Translations under genes and position numbers: made by a program
The notes under the pieces: generated by a model
Told to the model about the DNA's origin: nothing
What the model saw: only the letters and a program-made list of their open reading frames with translations
The model's database searches: none
Part shown: piece by piece, positions 42,452 through 50,663 of the stretch
Layout of the letters: each line of letters starts with the position of its first letter
Position numbering within the stretch: the first letter of the stretch is position 1
From: Nocardia crassostreae
GTDB taxonomy: Bacteria; Actinomycetota; Actinomycetes; Mycobacteriales; Mycobacteriaceae
Reading direction: 5' to 3'
NCBI RefSeq assembly: GCF_001613405.1
Contig: NZ_BDCH01000029.1
Location: forward strand, 1-64,000
DNA: 64,000 bases

Positions 42452-44558
42452 ATGACTGCGGGAGCCGAGTTGGTGCAGCGGCCCGTTGCCGTGAGCGTTG
42501 TCGAACTCGACGGCGGGTGTGAACTCTCGCGGGATAAGATCGGCGGCAAGGCGTGGAGCATCAATCACATGCGGGCGCTCGGCTTGCCGGTGCCACCCGC
42601 CTTCGTGATCACCACCGACGCGTGGGCCGACTACACGCGGCACGGCCGGATCGCCGACGAGATCTGGGACCAGGTCCGCACCGGCATCGCCATGATCGAA
42701 GCCGGGACCGGCCGTCGGTTCGGATCCGCTGAGCGTCCGCTGCTGGTGTCGGTCCGCTCGGGCTCGGCGATCAGCATGCCCGGCATGATGGACACCGTCC
42801 TCAACCTCGGCATGACCGACGCGGTCCAGCGTGCCCTCGCCGACGAGACGCGAAACCCGTCCTACGCCAACGACACTCGCCAGCGGTTCACACACCAGTA
42901 CCGCGAGACCGTACTGGCCGACCCGAACGGCGCGGTCCCTCTCGACCCGTGGGCCCAACTCCGCAAAGCCATCGAAGCGGTCTTCCGCTCCTGGGATTCC
43001 CCCCGCGCCAAAACCTACCGCCGCAACTGCGGCGTCCCCGACACCCTCGGCACCGCGGTGACCGTGCAGGCCATGGTCTTCGGCAATCTCGACGAACTCT
43101 CCGGCACCGGCGTGCTTTTCAGCCGCAACCCGAACACCGGCGACACCCCCGTCTACGGTGAATGGCTCGTCGGCGGCCAAGGCGAGGACGTCGTCTCCGG
43201 CCGCCTCACCCCCCCGCCCGCTGGACGACCTGGCCACCACCCAACCCGCCGTGCACGAGCGCCTGATCGCCGCCACCCACCTCCTGGAACACGATGGCAG
43301 CGACCTCCAGGACATCGAGTTCACCGTCGAATCCGGCACCCTCTGGATGCTGCAATCACGCCCCGCCAAGCGTTCGGCCCGCGCCGCCGTCCGCACCGCC
43401 GTCGCCATGGTCGCGGAGGGCTTGATCACCGCCGACGAGGCCCTCGACCGTGTCACCGCCGATCAGATCCGCGAGGTGCTGCGCCCGGCCTCCGGCGACA
43501 CCGCCGGTCGCGAACCGCTCGCACGCGGCGAATCCGCGTGCCCCGGTCTGGCTTCCGGCATCGTCGTCACCGACCCGGACGAGGCCGAGGCGCGCGCCGA
43601 GGCCGGTGCGGACATCGTTCTGGTGCGCCCCACCACCAGCCCGGACGATCTGCACGGCATGATCGCCGCGCGCGCCATCGTCACCGAATTGGGCGGCACC
43701 ACTTCCCATGCCGCGCTCGTCTCCCGCGAACTGGGCCGCCCCTGTGTGGTCGGCTGTGGTCCGGGCGTGGTCGACGCGCTGGTCGGCCGGACGGTCACCG
43801 TCGACGGCGGCGCCGGGCTGGTGTTCGCGGGCGAGGTCACTGCCAAACCGGTCGAACAGCTCGTACTCGACGATGTGCGGCAGTTGGCCGCCTGGGCGGG
43901 TGTGGACAGTGCCGTGCTGGCCGCCCACTTGGAGGAGCGCGCCACCGCGCCGGAAAGCGCTGAGCAGAAAGGGGTTTCCGTGGACATCCCCGTGACCGAA
44001 CTGGATCTGCTGCGCCTGGTCGGCATCAAAGGCCGGGTGAACGCCGACAATCTGGCCGCCAGCCTCTCCGCGGAGACGGCCGAAATCGCCTCTCGCTGTG
44101 CGGATCTGGTGACCGCGGGCCTGTGCGCCACCACCCCGGCCGGTTTCCGCCTCACCCCGGAGGGCCGCCCCCGCCTGGAGCATCTGCTCACCGAGGAGCG
44201 CACCACCGTCGACACGGCCGCCGTCACCGCCGCCTACGACGAGTTCTGTGTCTTCAACGCCGATCTCAAGGTCATCATCACCGACTGGCAGATGAAGGAC
44301 CCGGCGACCGTCAACGACCACGCCGACGCCGAATATGACACCGCCGTGCTGGCCCGCCTCACCGGCGCCCACCACCGGCTACGCCCGTTGATCCAGCGTC
44401 TCGGCACGATAGCGCCCCGCCTGGTCCGCTACCTCGACCGCCTCGACCGCGCCGTCGAGCGCATTGCCGAAGGAGATCACACCTACGTGGCCCGCCCCAT
44501 CATGGACAGCTACCACACCGTGTGGTTCGAACTGCACGAAGACCTGATCGGGCTGTGA
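42452..44558 (+). pseudogene. PEP/pyruvate-binding (PPDK-like) protein, frameshifted
   Basis: GAAGGAG precedes ATG 42452. First part: pyruvate phosphate dikinase ATP-grasp domain (KIGGKAWSINHM, SVRSGSAISMPGMMDTVLNLG, GTGVLFSRNPNTG). At 43209-43215 a run of seven C shifts the frame; the protein continues as PLDDLATTQPAVHERL ... WMLQSRPAKR, then the swivelling phospho-His domain (TELGGTTSHAALVSRELGRPCVVG). The roughly 190-residue end (winged-helix and helical) replaces the PEP-binding TIM barrel, so it is not a standard PPDK. A homopolymer indel or sequencing error is the likely cause. Confidence 0.88.
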
Positions 44559-44592
44559 GGCCTCACCCGCGCCGAAGAGGCGGCGGCGGGTC

Positions 44593-45399
44593 GTGCCCAC
44601 TGATCCCGTGACCGACTCCACGCCTCGGGGTTCCCTGCAAACCTCCGAACCGGGGCGCCGCTGGGTCGAGTTCGCCCAGATCGACAATGTGCGCGATCTG
44701 GGCGGACTCCTCGTCCGCGACGGCGGCACAACGCGTTTCGGCGTGGTGTTCCGCTCCAGCACCCTGCAGCAGGCCACCCCGGCGGACCTGACGCACCTCA
44801 CCGAGACCCTCGGCCTGCGCACCGTCATCGATCTGCGCCTGCCCGACGAGGTGGAGCGCGAAGGCTACGGCCTGATCGCCGCGGCGGAGGTGCAGATCGC
44901 GAACCTGCCCATCCGGAAGTCGCCGCAATCCTCGCTCGCGGCACGGGATCTCGTCCCGGACAAGACCCGCGTGGATCTGACCGAGCTCTACGGCCAGCTG
45001 CTGGCGGGCAGTGGCGAGCACATTGTCGAATCCGTCCGCCTCATCATCAACCCGGCCCGTCATTCGGTGCTGTTCCATTGCGCCGCAGGCAAAGACCGCA
45101 CCGGCGTGCTGGCCGCGGTGCTGCTCGACGCCGTTGGCGTGACCCCCGAGGCCATCGCCCACGACTACGCCCAGACCAATGAGCGCATGCAGCGCGTCCG
45201 CGACCGCCTGAACTCCCTCAGCTCCTACGAGGGTCTCCCGCCCGCCAATACCGGCATCCTGGCGGTCACCCCGGAGGTCATGCTCGGCTTCCTGTCCAAC
45301 CTGCGCGCCGAATACGGCGGCGCCGCGGAATGGCTGCTGGCCAACGGTCTTTCCGAAGCCGAACTCGATGTGCTCCGGCAGGCGCTGGTCGAAGCGTGA
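44593..45399 (+). CDS. Tyrosine-protein phosphatase (DSP/PtpB type)
   Basis: 268 residues. P-loop HCAAGKDRTG with catalytic Cys and Arg; N-terminal NVRDLGGLLVRDGGTTRFGVVFRSS is the PtpB-like/lipid-phosphatase signature. Such actinobacterial enzymes dephosphorylate phosphotyrosine and phosphoinositides. GTG start at 44593 (another GTG at 44608 is possible). Confidence 0.9.
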   Translation: MPTDPVTDSTPRGSLQTSEPGRRWVEFAQIDNVRDLGGLLVRDGGTTRFGVVFRSSTLQQATPADLTHLTETLGLRTVIDLRLPDEVEREGYGLIAAAEVQIANLPIRKSPQSSLAARDLVPDKTRVDLTELYGQLLAGSGEHIVESVRLIINPARHSVLFHCAAGKDRTGVLAAVLLDAVGVTPEAIAHDYAQTNERMQRVRDRLNSLSSYEGLPPANTGILAVTPEVMLGFLSNLRAEYGGAAEWLLANGLSEAELDVLRQALVEA

Positions 45400-45434
45400 A
45401 CGCACCGCGCCACCGCTCTAGTAGCGTTGGCCGG

Positions 45435-46004
45435 ATGCCTGTGTCACGGATCGAGGAGATAGTCGGCGGGAAGCTGGCCTGGACCGAGGTGGATCTGCTC
45501 GATATCGGTGACAGTTCCGCGCGACCCATCCGGAATGCGCTGGAGGAATTCGGGATTCGGGTCAACTACTTCCCGATCGGGCAGCCGCGGCATGTGACGG
45601 CGGCGCTGGGCGGGGTGCGGCCCGTCGCACCGTACGTGATCATCGCCTGTCATGGCGCGGACGGCCGGATCCTGCTGCCCGAACTCGGTGGTCCGGTGGC
45701 CGCGGAGCAGCCGTTCATCGGGCGGCTGGGGCCCAAGCGGGTCCGCAAACATCTGCATTTGGCCGGTAGCACGGTGATCTCGACGGGGTGTGAGACTGGG
45801 AAATCCGCACTCGCCCAGGCCTTCCTGGACGCCGGAGCGGCCGCGTACTTCGCGCCCGCCAAGATCCCGGACGGGCACAGCGCCTTCTTCGCGGTGCTCC
45901 AGCTGTTCTACGAGCTCACCGCCGGACGCGATCTGCGTCAGGCGGCGCATCGGGTCCGCGCCTACGACGACGAGTTCGACATGTGGGAACTCCGGGAGCG
46001 CTGA
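45435..46004 (+). CDS. Hypothetical protein, possible caspase/CHAT-like fold
   Basis: 189 residues. Hydrophobic strand followed by His-Gly (YVIIACHGADG), then a second strand ending in Cys (STVISTGCETGKSALAQAFLDAGAAAYFAP), spaced as the His/Cys dyad of clan CD peptidases (CHAT, caspase). The SALAQAFLDAGAAAY segment resembles CHAT proteins. Fold and activity are inference only. ATG 45435 starts at the conserved MPVSRIEEIVGG; 36 bp after the phosphatase gene. Confidence 0.7.
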   Translation: MPVSRIEEIVGGKLAWTEVDLLDIGDSSARPIRNALEEFGIRVNYFPIGQPRHVTAALGGVRPVAPYVIIACHGADGRILLPELGGPVAAEQPFIGRLGPKRVRKHLHLAGSTVISTGCETGKSALAQAFLDAGAAAYFAPAKIPDGHSAFFAVLQLFYELTAGRDLRQAAHRVRAYDDEFDMWELRER

Positions 46005-46056
46005 CCGTCCGGATACGCTCGATATCGACCATCGCCCGGTAACAGGAGGATTCCAG

Positions 46057-46350
46057 ATGCTCGCAGCGTTCTCGATCACCCCCATCGGCGTCGGCGAGGA
46101 TGTCGGCGAGCAGGTGGCCGTCGCCGTGCGCGTGATCCGGGAGAGCGGCCTGCCCAATCGCACCTCGGCCAGCTTCACCGAGATCGAGGGGGAGTGGGAC
46201 GAGGTGTTCGCCGTCATCAAGAAGGCCACCGATGCGGTCATGGCCGCGGCGGGGCGGTGCAGCATCTCCATCAAGGCCGATGTCCGGCCCGGTCACGACA
46301 GCATGTTGACGACCAAACTGGAATCGGTGGAGCGCCATCTGACGCAGTGA
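46057..46350 (+). CDS. MTH1187/YkoF-type thiamine-binding-like protein
   Basis: 97 residues, MLAAFSITPIGVGEDVGEQVAVAVRVIRESGLPNRTSASFTEIEGEWDEVF reads as the DUF77 family (ferredoxin-like tetramer binding thiamine-like ligands). AACAGGAGG 7 nt before the ATG. Sits alone between unrelated genes. Confidence 0.88.
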   Translation: MLAAFSITPIGVGEDVGEQVAVAVRVIRESGLPNRTSASFTEIEGEWDEVFAVIKKATDAVMAAAGRCSISIKADVRPGHDSMLTTKLESVERHLTQ

Positions 46351-46353
46351 CGA

Positions 46354-46701
46354 TCACAGCCGATCGATGAGGACGTCCGCGCCGCTGCCGGTCGCGGCGC
46401 GTTCGACGCTCGAATCCGGTCCGGCCGCAACGGGAACCACCAGTCGCGCACCCGCCTCGCGCGCCGCCGCGGCAATGGTCGCGACCGACCGGCCCGCCAG
46501 GTGCACCACGGCATCCGCACCGGCCACCGCCCGCGCGCATGACTGCGCATCGGACAGGTCGGCGACGGTCACCTCGACCCGCGGGTCGACATAGCGATGC
46601 CGCTGCCGGTCCAGGCCGACGACCTCGTGGCCCGCCGCCAGCAGCATGCGTGCCACGGCCCGGCCGCTCGGTTCGGTGACCCCGGTGACCAGAATCCGCA
46701 T
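46354..46701 (-). CDS. Short Rossmann NAD(P)-binding protein
   Basis: 115 residues: MRILVTGVTEPSGRAVARMLLAAGHEVVGLDR (GxxxxxG nucleotide motif) and ADAVVHLAG as in NAD-dependent epimerases. Only the nucleotide-binding half of an epimerase is present, so it is either a minimal family member or a truncated gene. GAGGAGGAGAG precedes its ATG, supporting translation. Convergent end 4 bp from the DUF77 stop. Confidence 0.72.
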   Translation of the reverse strand: MRILVTGVTEPSGRAVARMLLAAGHEVVGLDRQRHRYVDPRVEVTVADLSDAQSCARAVAGADAVVHLAGRSVATIAAAAREAGARLVVPVAAGPDSSVERAATGSGADVLIDRL

Positions 46702-46787
46702 TGACTCTCCTCCTCGTGAGGCGTCCCCAACCAACGTGACGCCGTTCACACACCATCCCTACTGGTCAGCTCGGCAAACGCGGACAG

Positions 46788-46802
46788 TCCCGGTCATCGG
46801 GA
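46788..46802. promoter_or_regulatory. Shared palindrome, site 4 (FAD dehydrogenase promoter)
   Basis: TCCCGGTCATCGGGA, perfect 5-5-5 palindrome, 65 bp upstream of the start at 46868. TAGGGC at 46832 lies 29 bp downstream, near the spacing seen at sites 1 and 5. Confidence 0.6.
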
Positions 46803-46867
46803 TCCAAGAATCGTTGAGCAAGATGGGGCGCTAGGGCCGGACGGGGGCGGAGGGCACCGTCTTTGAC

Positions 46868-48376
46868 ATGACAGTGCGGAATTCCGTCACCCCGCGGGCG
46901 GCGAGCGAAATCGGCGGGTACGACATCGAGACCGATGTGCTGGTCGTCGGGTACGGCGCCGCGGGGGCCGCGGCCGCGTTCGAGGCGGCGCTGGCGGGGG
47001 CGCGGGTGCTGGTCCTGGACCGCGCGGGCGGCGGCGGGGGAGCGTCGGCCATGTCGGGCGGGGAGATCTATCTCGGGGGCGGGACGCCCATCCAGGTGGC
47101 GTGCGGATTCGAGGACACACCGGAGGAGATGGCGGCCTTTCTGGAGGCGGCCATGGGTGCGGGGGCCGATGCGGCCAAGATCGACGAGTACTGCGCGGGG
47201 AGCGTGGAGCACTTCCAGTGGCTGGTGGACCGCGGGGTGCCGTTCAAGGCGACCATGTGGGATGCGCCGACCTGGGTGCCGCCGACCGATGACGGGCTCA
47301 TGTGGCTGGGCGAGAACAGCTGGCCCTTCACGGAAGTGGCGAAACCCGCGCCGCGCGGGCACCGGCCCACCGCCAATGACTTCGGCGGCAGGCTGCTCAT
47401 GGACTGCCTCACGGCGGCGGCCGAACAGGCCGGTGCCACAACGCTGTTCGACACCTACGTGACAGCGTTGATCGTCGGCGACGACGGGGCCGTGGTGGGC
47501 GTCGTGGCCCGCCGGTACGGGGAGGAACTCGCCATCCGGGCCGTGCGCGGGGTGGTGCTGACCACCGGCGGCTTCGTCGACAACGACGACATGCTTACCG
47601 CGCACGCCCCGGAACTGCTGGGGCACACCAAGGTCAGCGCGGGCACCGACGACGGCAGCGGCATTCGCATGGCGCAGGCCGTCGGCGCGGCCGTCCGCCA
47701 CATGTCCTCGGGGCAGGTCGGGATGTCCCTCATCCCCGGCTTGGCCGCGCGCGGCATGGTGGTGAACGCCCAGGGCCGCCGCTTCATCAACGAGGACACC
47801 TATCCGGGGCGCATCGGCCAGTCCGCGCTCTACCGCCAGAACATGGGGGGCAGCTGGGCGGGCAATGACACCGCCGTATGGGTGATCGTGGACGAGGCGG
47901 GCTTCGAGGGTGTGCCCGAACCCCAGCGTTGGGGCGTGCGCCCGACCCACGTCGCCGAAACCCCCGCCGAACTCGAGGAACTCACCGGCCTTCCGGACGG
48001 GTCCCTGACCGAAACCATCGGCCGCTACCACGAATTCGCCGCGCGCGGCGTGGACCCCGACCACCACAAGGCCGCCCGCTGGCTGCGCCCGCTCACCCCG
48101 CCGTTCGCGGCCATCGACGTCAAAGCCGGTGTGCGCCCGCCCGCGGAGTCCGGCGACCGCCGCGGCACCGGAGCCTCCGTCTTCACCCTCGGCGGCCTCC
48201 ACACCGACCTGGACAGCCGCGTCCTCGACCTCGACGGCACCCCGATCACGGGCCTGTACGCCGCGGGCCGCGCCGCCAACGGCCTGCACGGCTTCGGTTA
48301 CATCTCCGGCACCTCCCTGGGCGACGGCACCTTCTTCGGCCGCCGCGCGGGCACCTCCGCCGCCCGCAGCTACTGA
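46868..48376 (+). CDS. FAD-dependent oxidoreductase (KstD/fumarate reductase-like)
   Basis: 502 residues. ETDVLVVGYGAAGAAAAFEA FAD motif, GGGASAMSGGEIYLGGGT, RGVVLTTGGFVDND, and C-terminal GLYAAGRAANGLHGFGYISGTSLGDGTFFGRRAG. Family of FAD 3-ketosteroid dehydrogenases and related flavoproteins. It is the intact counterpart of the broken KstD-like gene at 34181, which may explain why that gene could decay. Confidence 0.9.
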   Translation: MTVRNSVTPRAASEIGGYDIETDVLVVGYGAAGAAAAFEAALAGARVLVLDRAGGGGGASAMSGGEIYLGGGTPIQVACGFEDTPEEMAAFLEAAMGAGADAAKIDEYCAGSVEHFQWLVDRGVPFKATMWDAPTWVPPTDDGLMWLGENSWPFTEVAKPAPRGHRPTANDFGGRLLMDCLTAAAEQAGATTLFDTYVTALIVGDDGAVVGVVARRYGEELAIRAVRGVVLTTGGFVDNDDMLTAHAPELLGHTKVSAGTDDGSGIRMAQAVGAAVRHMSSGQVGMSLIPGLAARGMVVNAQGRRFINEDTYPGRIGQSALYRQNMGGSWAGNDTAVWVIVDEAGFEGVPEPQRWGVRPTHVAETPAELEELTGLPDGSLTETIGRYHEFAARGVDPDHHKAARWLRPLTPPFAAIDVKAGVRPPAESGDRRGTGASVFTLGGLHTDLDSRVLDLDGTPITGLYAAGRAANGLHGFGYISGTSLGDGTFFGRRAGTSAARSY

Positions 48377-48402
48377 CCACCCCCCCGGCGCCGGGACCGG
48401 GA

Positions 48403-48417
48403 TTCCGTTGACCGGGA
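48403..48417. promoter_or_regulatory. Shared palindrome, site 5 (HsaA-like promoter)
   Basis: TTCCGTTGACCGGGA, followed 30 bp later by TAGCGT (48448-48453), as at site 1. It is 218 bp from the gene start because repeats lie in between. Confidence 0.55.
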
Positions 48418-48477
48418 CTTTTCCGGATCGGCGCGGTCCACGACCCATAGCGTCGAAGGCACGGCTTCAAGGAAGCC

Positions 48478-48600
48478 CCGGGAGCCGGAACCTCCGGCTT
48501 TGCCCGGGGAGACGGGGATTTCAGGGCTTGCCCTGGGAGCCCGGACATCGGGGCCCGCCCCCGGAGCAATGGGGTTCAGGGGCTTGCCCCGGAGAGTTAC
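48478..48600 (+). repeat. Cluster of REP-like palindromes
   Basis: Four consecutive units of about 28-30 bp, each with a small palindrome of the GGGGCTTGCCCC type (48579-48590 is the clearest) and GGAGAGT after it. The same palindrome and GAGAGT tail occur at 7411-7428 in the ndk-rne gap. Confidence 0.65.
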
Positions 48601-48635
48601 GAGAGTTGTCACCACCACGAGGAGGACACACCCGC

Positions 48636-49667
48636 ATGACGAACAAGGTGCTCGATCGGGTTCGGGATCTGCTGCCCGCGATTCGGGAACGGGCGGTGGC
48701 GGCCGAGGAGCAGCGGCGGGTGCCCGACGCCAGCATTGCCGAGCTCACCGAGGCCGGGGTGTTCCGGATGCTGCAGCCCGCCCGCTACAGCGGCGCCGAG
48801 GCGTCGCCGGTGGACTTCTACGCGGTGGTGCGCGCCATTGCCACCGCCTGCCCGTCCACGGCGTGGGTGACCTCGGTGCTGGGCGCGCACCCGTGGCAGC
48901 TGGCGCTGTTCGACGATCGTGCGCAGCAGGACGTGTGGGGCGAGAACCCGGACACCCTGGTCTCGTCCTCGTACGCGCCGACCGGGAAGCTGACCGCCGT
49001 CGAGGGCGGCTACGAGATCTCCGGCCGCTGGAGCTTCTCCTCCGGCTGCGATCACGCGCAGTGGGTGTTCCTGGGCGCGCTGGTGCCCTCGGAGAAGGGC
49101 ATGGACTACTACACGGTCCTGGTGCCGCGCGACGACTATCGCATCGAGGATGTGTGGAACGTGTCGGGGCTGTCGGGCACCGGCTCCAACGACATCGTCA
49201 TCGACAAGGCGTTCGTACCGGACTACCGCGCCTACAGCGCCGCGGATCAGGCCGATCTGATCGGCCCGGGTCAGGCGGTGAATACCGCTCCGCTGTACAA
49301 GATCTCGTTCGGCAGCGTCTTCTCCAACACCATTACCGCACCCATTATCGGCGCGGCCGAGGGCGCGTACGAGGCGCATATCGCCAAGCAGCAGGAGCGG
49401 GTGCGGCTGTCCTACGGCGGCCAGAAGGTGTCCGAGGATCCCTTCGCCCAGGTGCGAATCGCCCGCGCCGCCAGCGAGATCGACGCCGCCATCCTGCAGA
49501 TGGAGCGCAATACCGCCTAGCAGCTGCGCTATGCCGAAGCGGGCGAGGAGATCCCGTTCGAGCTGCGGCTGCGCTCGCGTCGCGATCAGGTGCGCGGCAC
49601 CGAACGCGCCCTGGCCATGTTCGGCAAGGGCGCCATGGGTCTCGAGGTCACGGATCGGATGCTCTGA
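48636..49667 (+). pseudogene. HsaA-like flavin-dependent monooxygenase, in-frame UAG and internal deletion
   Basis: Acyl-CoA-dehydrogenase-fold protein close to HsaA, the flavin-dependent hydroxylase of 3-HSA in steroid degradation: RVPDASIAELTEAGVFRMLQPARYSGAE, WSFSSGCDHAQWVFLGA, VSGLSGTGSNDIVIDKAFVP. TAG at 49518 replaces a residue where HsaA has Asp/Glu; the frame continues with QLRYAEAGEEIPFELRLRSRRDQVRGTERALA and then jumps to MFGKGAMGLEVTDRML. About 45 residues known in HsaA (including the RFWRDAHAGRVH segment) are missing. Almost certainly non-functional. Confidence 0.88.
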
Positions 49668-50503
49668 TGACGCTCACCGTCGAGAACACCACCCGCTGGG
49701 TCACCGTCGACGGCCACAAACTCCGCTACCATGAGGCGGGTTCGGGCGCACCGCTGGTGCTGCTGCACGGCTCCGGCGCGGGCGTCTCGGGCTGGGCCAA
49801 CTTCGGCGCGAACCTGCCGGTGCTGGCCAAGCACTTCCGCTGCCTGATCCTGGATCAGCCCGGTTTCGGGGAGAGCGGCCGCCCGGAGGTCTACGAGCGC
49901 AACTATCTGCGCATCGCCACGGACGCGGTGCTGGGCCTGCTCGACGAACTCGGGATCGAGAAGGCCCATCTGCTCGGCAATTCCATGGGCGGCGGCGTGG
50001 CCACCATGACCGCCCTGGACCATCCGGACCGGGGGGACCGCCTCGTCCTCATGGCGCCCGGCGGCGTGGGCGTCAATGTGCTGGGACCCGAACCCTCCGA
50101 AGGCATTCGGCGGCTCATGGAATACACTATGAATCCGTCGGACGAGCGCGCCATGGTCTTCAACGAGGCCACCCTCACCGAGGAACTCGTCGACAGACGC
50201 CTGAAAGCGGCGGCCGATCCGCGCGCCCAAGCGGCCCTGCGCGATGCGTACGCCACCTTCTACAACCCGAAAATGGCCGAACCCCTGCCGCTCTGGGCGC
50301 GTCTGAAGGGCTTACAGCACGAGGTTCTCATGCTGTGGGGCCGAGACGATCGCGTCACTCCGGTCGAGGGGTCCTTGTTCCCGGCCCGCCAGCTCCCGAA
50401 CGCGGATCTGCGCACCTTCTCCCGCTGCGGCCACTGGGTTCAGGTGGAGCGCAAGGACGCCTTCGAACGCTCGGTCGTCGATTTCCTGAATAACGGGCTC
50501 TAG
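49667..50503 (+). CDS. Alpha/beta hydrolase, HsaD-like C-C bond hydrolase
   Basis: 278 residues. LLHGSGAGVSGWANF oxyanion region, nucleophile GNSMGGG, Asp in WGRDDRVTP and His in RCGHWVQVE, all as in meta-cleavage-product hydrolases HsaD/BphD. Hydrolyses a carbon-carbon bond in a ring-fission product. The ATG overlaps the HsaA-like stop region (TGATGA), i.e. co-translated with it. No extradiol dioxygenase (HsaC) is in the window. Confidence 0.9.
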   Translation: MTLTVENTTRWVTVDGHKLRYHEAGSGAPLVLLHGSGAGVSGWANFGANLPVLAKHFRCLILDQPGFGESGRPEVYERNYLRIATDAVLGLLDELGIEKAHLLGNSMGGGVATMTALDHPDRGDRLVLMAPGGVGVNVLGPEPSEGIRRLMEYTMNPSDERAMVFNEATLTEELVDRRLKAAADPRAQAALRDAYATFYNPKMAEPLPLWARLKGLQHEVLMLWGRDDRVTPVEGSLFPARQLPNADLRTFSRCGHWVQVERKDAFERSVVDFLNNGL

Positions 50504-50512
50504 AGCCCGGCG

Positions 50513-50561
50513 CTTCGCACCCGTTCTCCTCCTATCCTGTCCATGGAGAACGGGTGCGAAG
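50513..50561 (+). terminator. 17-bp perfect hairpin before ribBA
   Basis: CTTCGCACCCGTTCTCC / GGAGAACGGGTGCGAAG with a 15-nt loop, 9 bp after the hydrolase stop. No T-run. It probably ends the hydrolase transcript, or acts as an attenuator ahead of ribBA. Confidence 0.65.
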
Positions 50562-50590
50562 TCGTTTCCGGCGAATGCCGCGATTCCCAC

Positions 50591-50605
50591 GCCCGGTGAG
50601 CGGGA
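50591..50605. promoter_or_regulatory. Shared palindrome, site 6 (ribBA promoter)
   Basis: GCCCGGTGAGCGGGA (reverse complement TCCCG-CTCAC-CGGGC), 58 bp upstream of the ribBA start. Context nearly identical to the FadD3-like site. Confidence 0.55.
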
Positions 50606-50632
50606 CCCCACCTCGTTGTTCCGCGACTTTCA

Positions 50633-50649
50633 TATTTCGATTAGAAATA
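50633..50649. promoter_or_regulatory. TATTTC-N5-GAAATA element (ribBA copy)
   Basis: TATTTCGATTAGAAATA directly before the GGAGG Shine-Dalgarno of ribBA; the same arrangement precedes the flavin reductase at 63.87 kb. Confidence 0.6.
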
Positions 50650-50663
50650 GGAGGTGGTCGACG

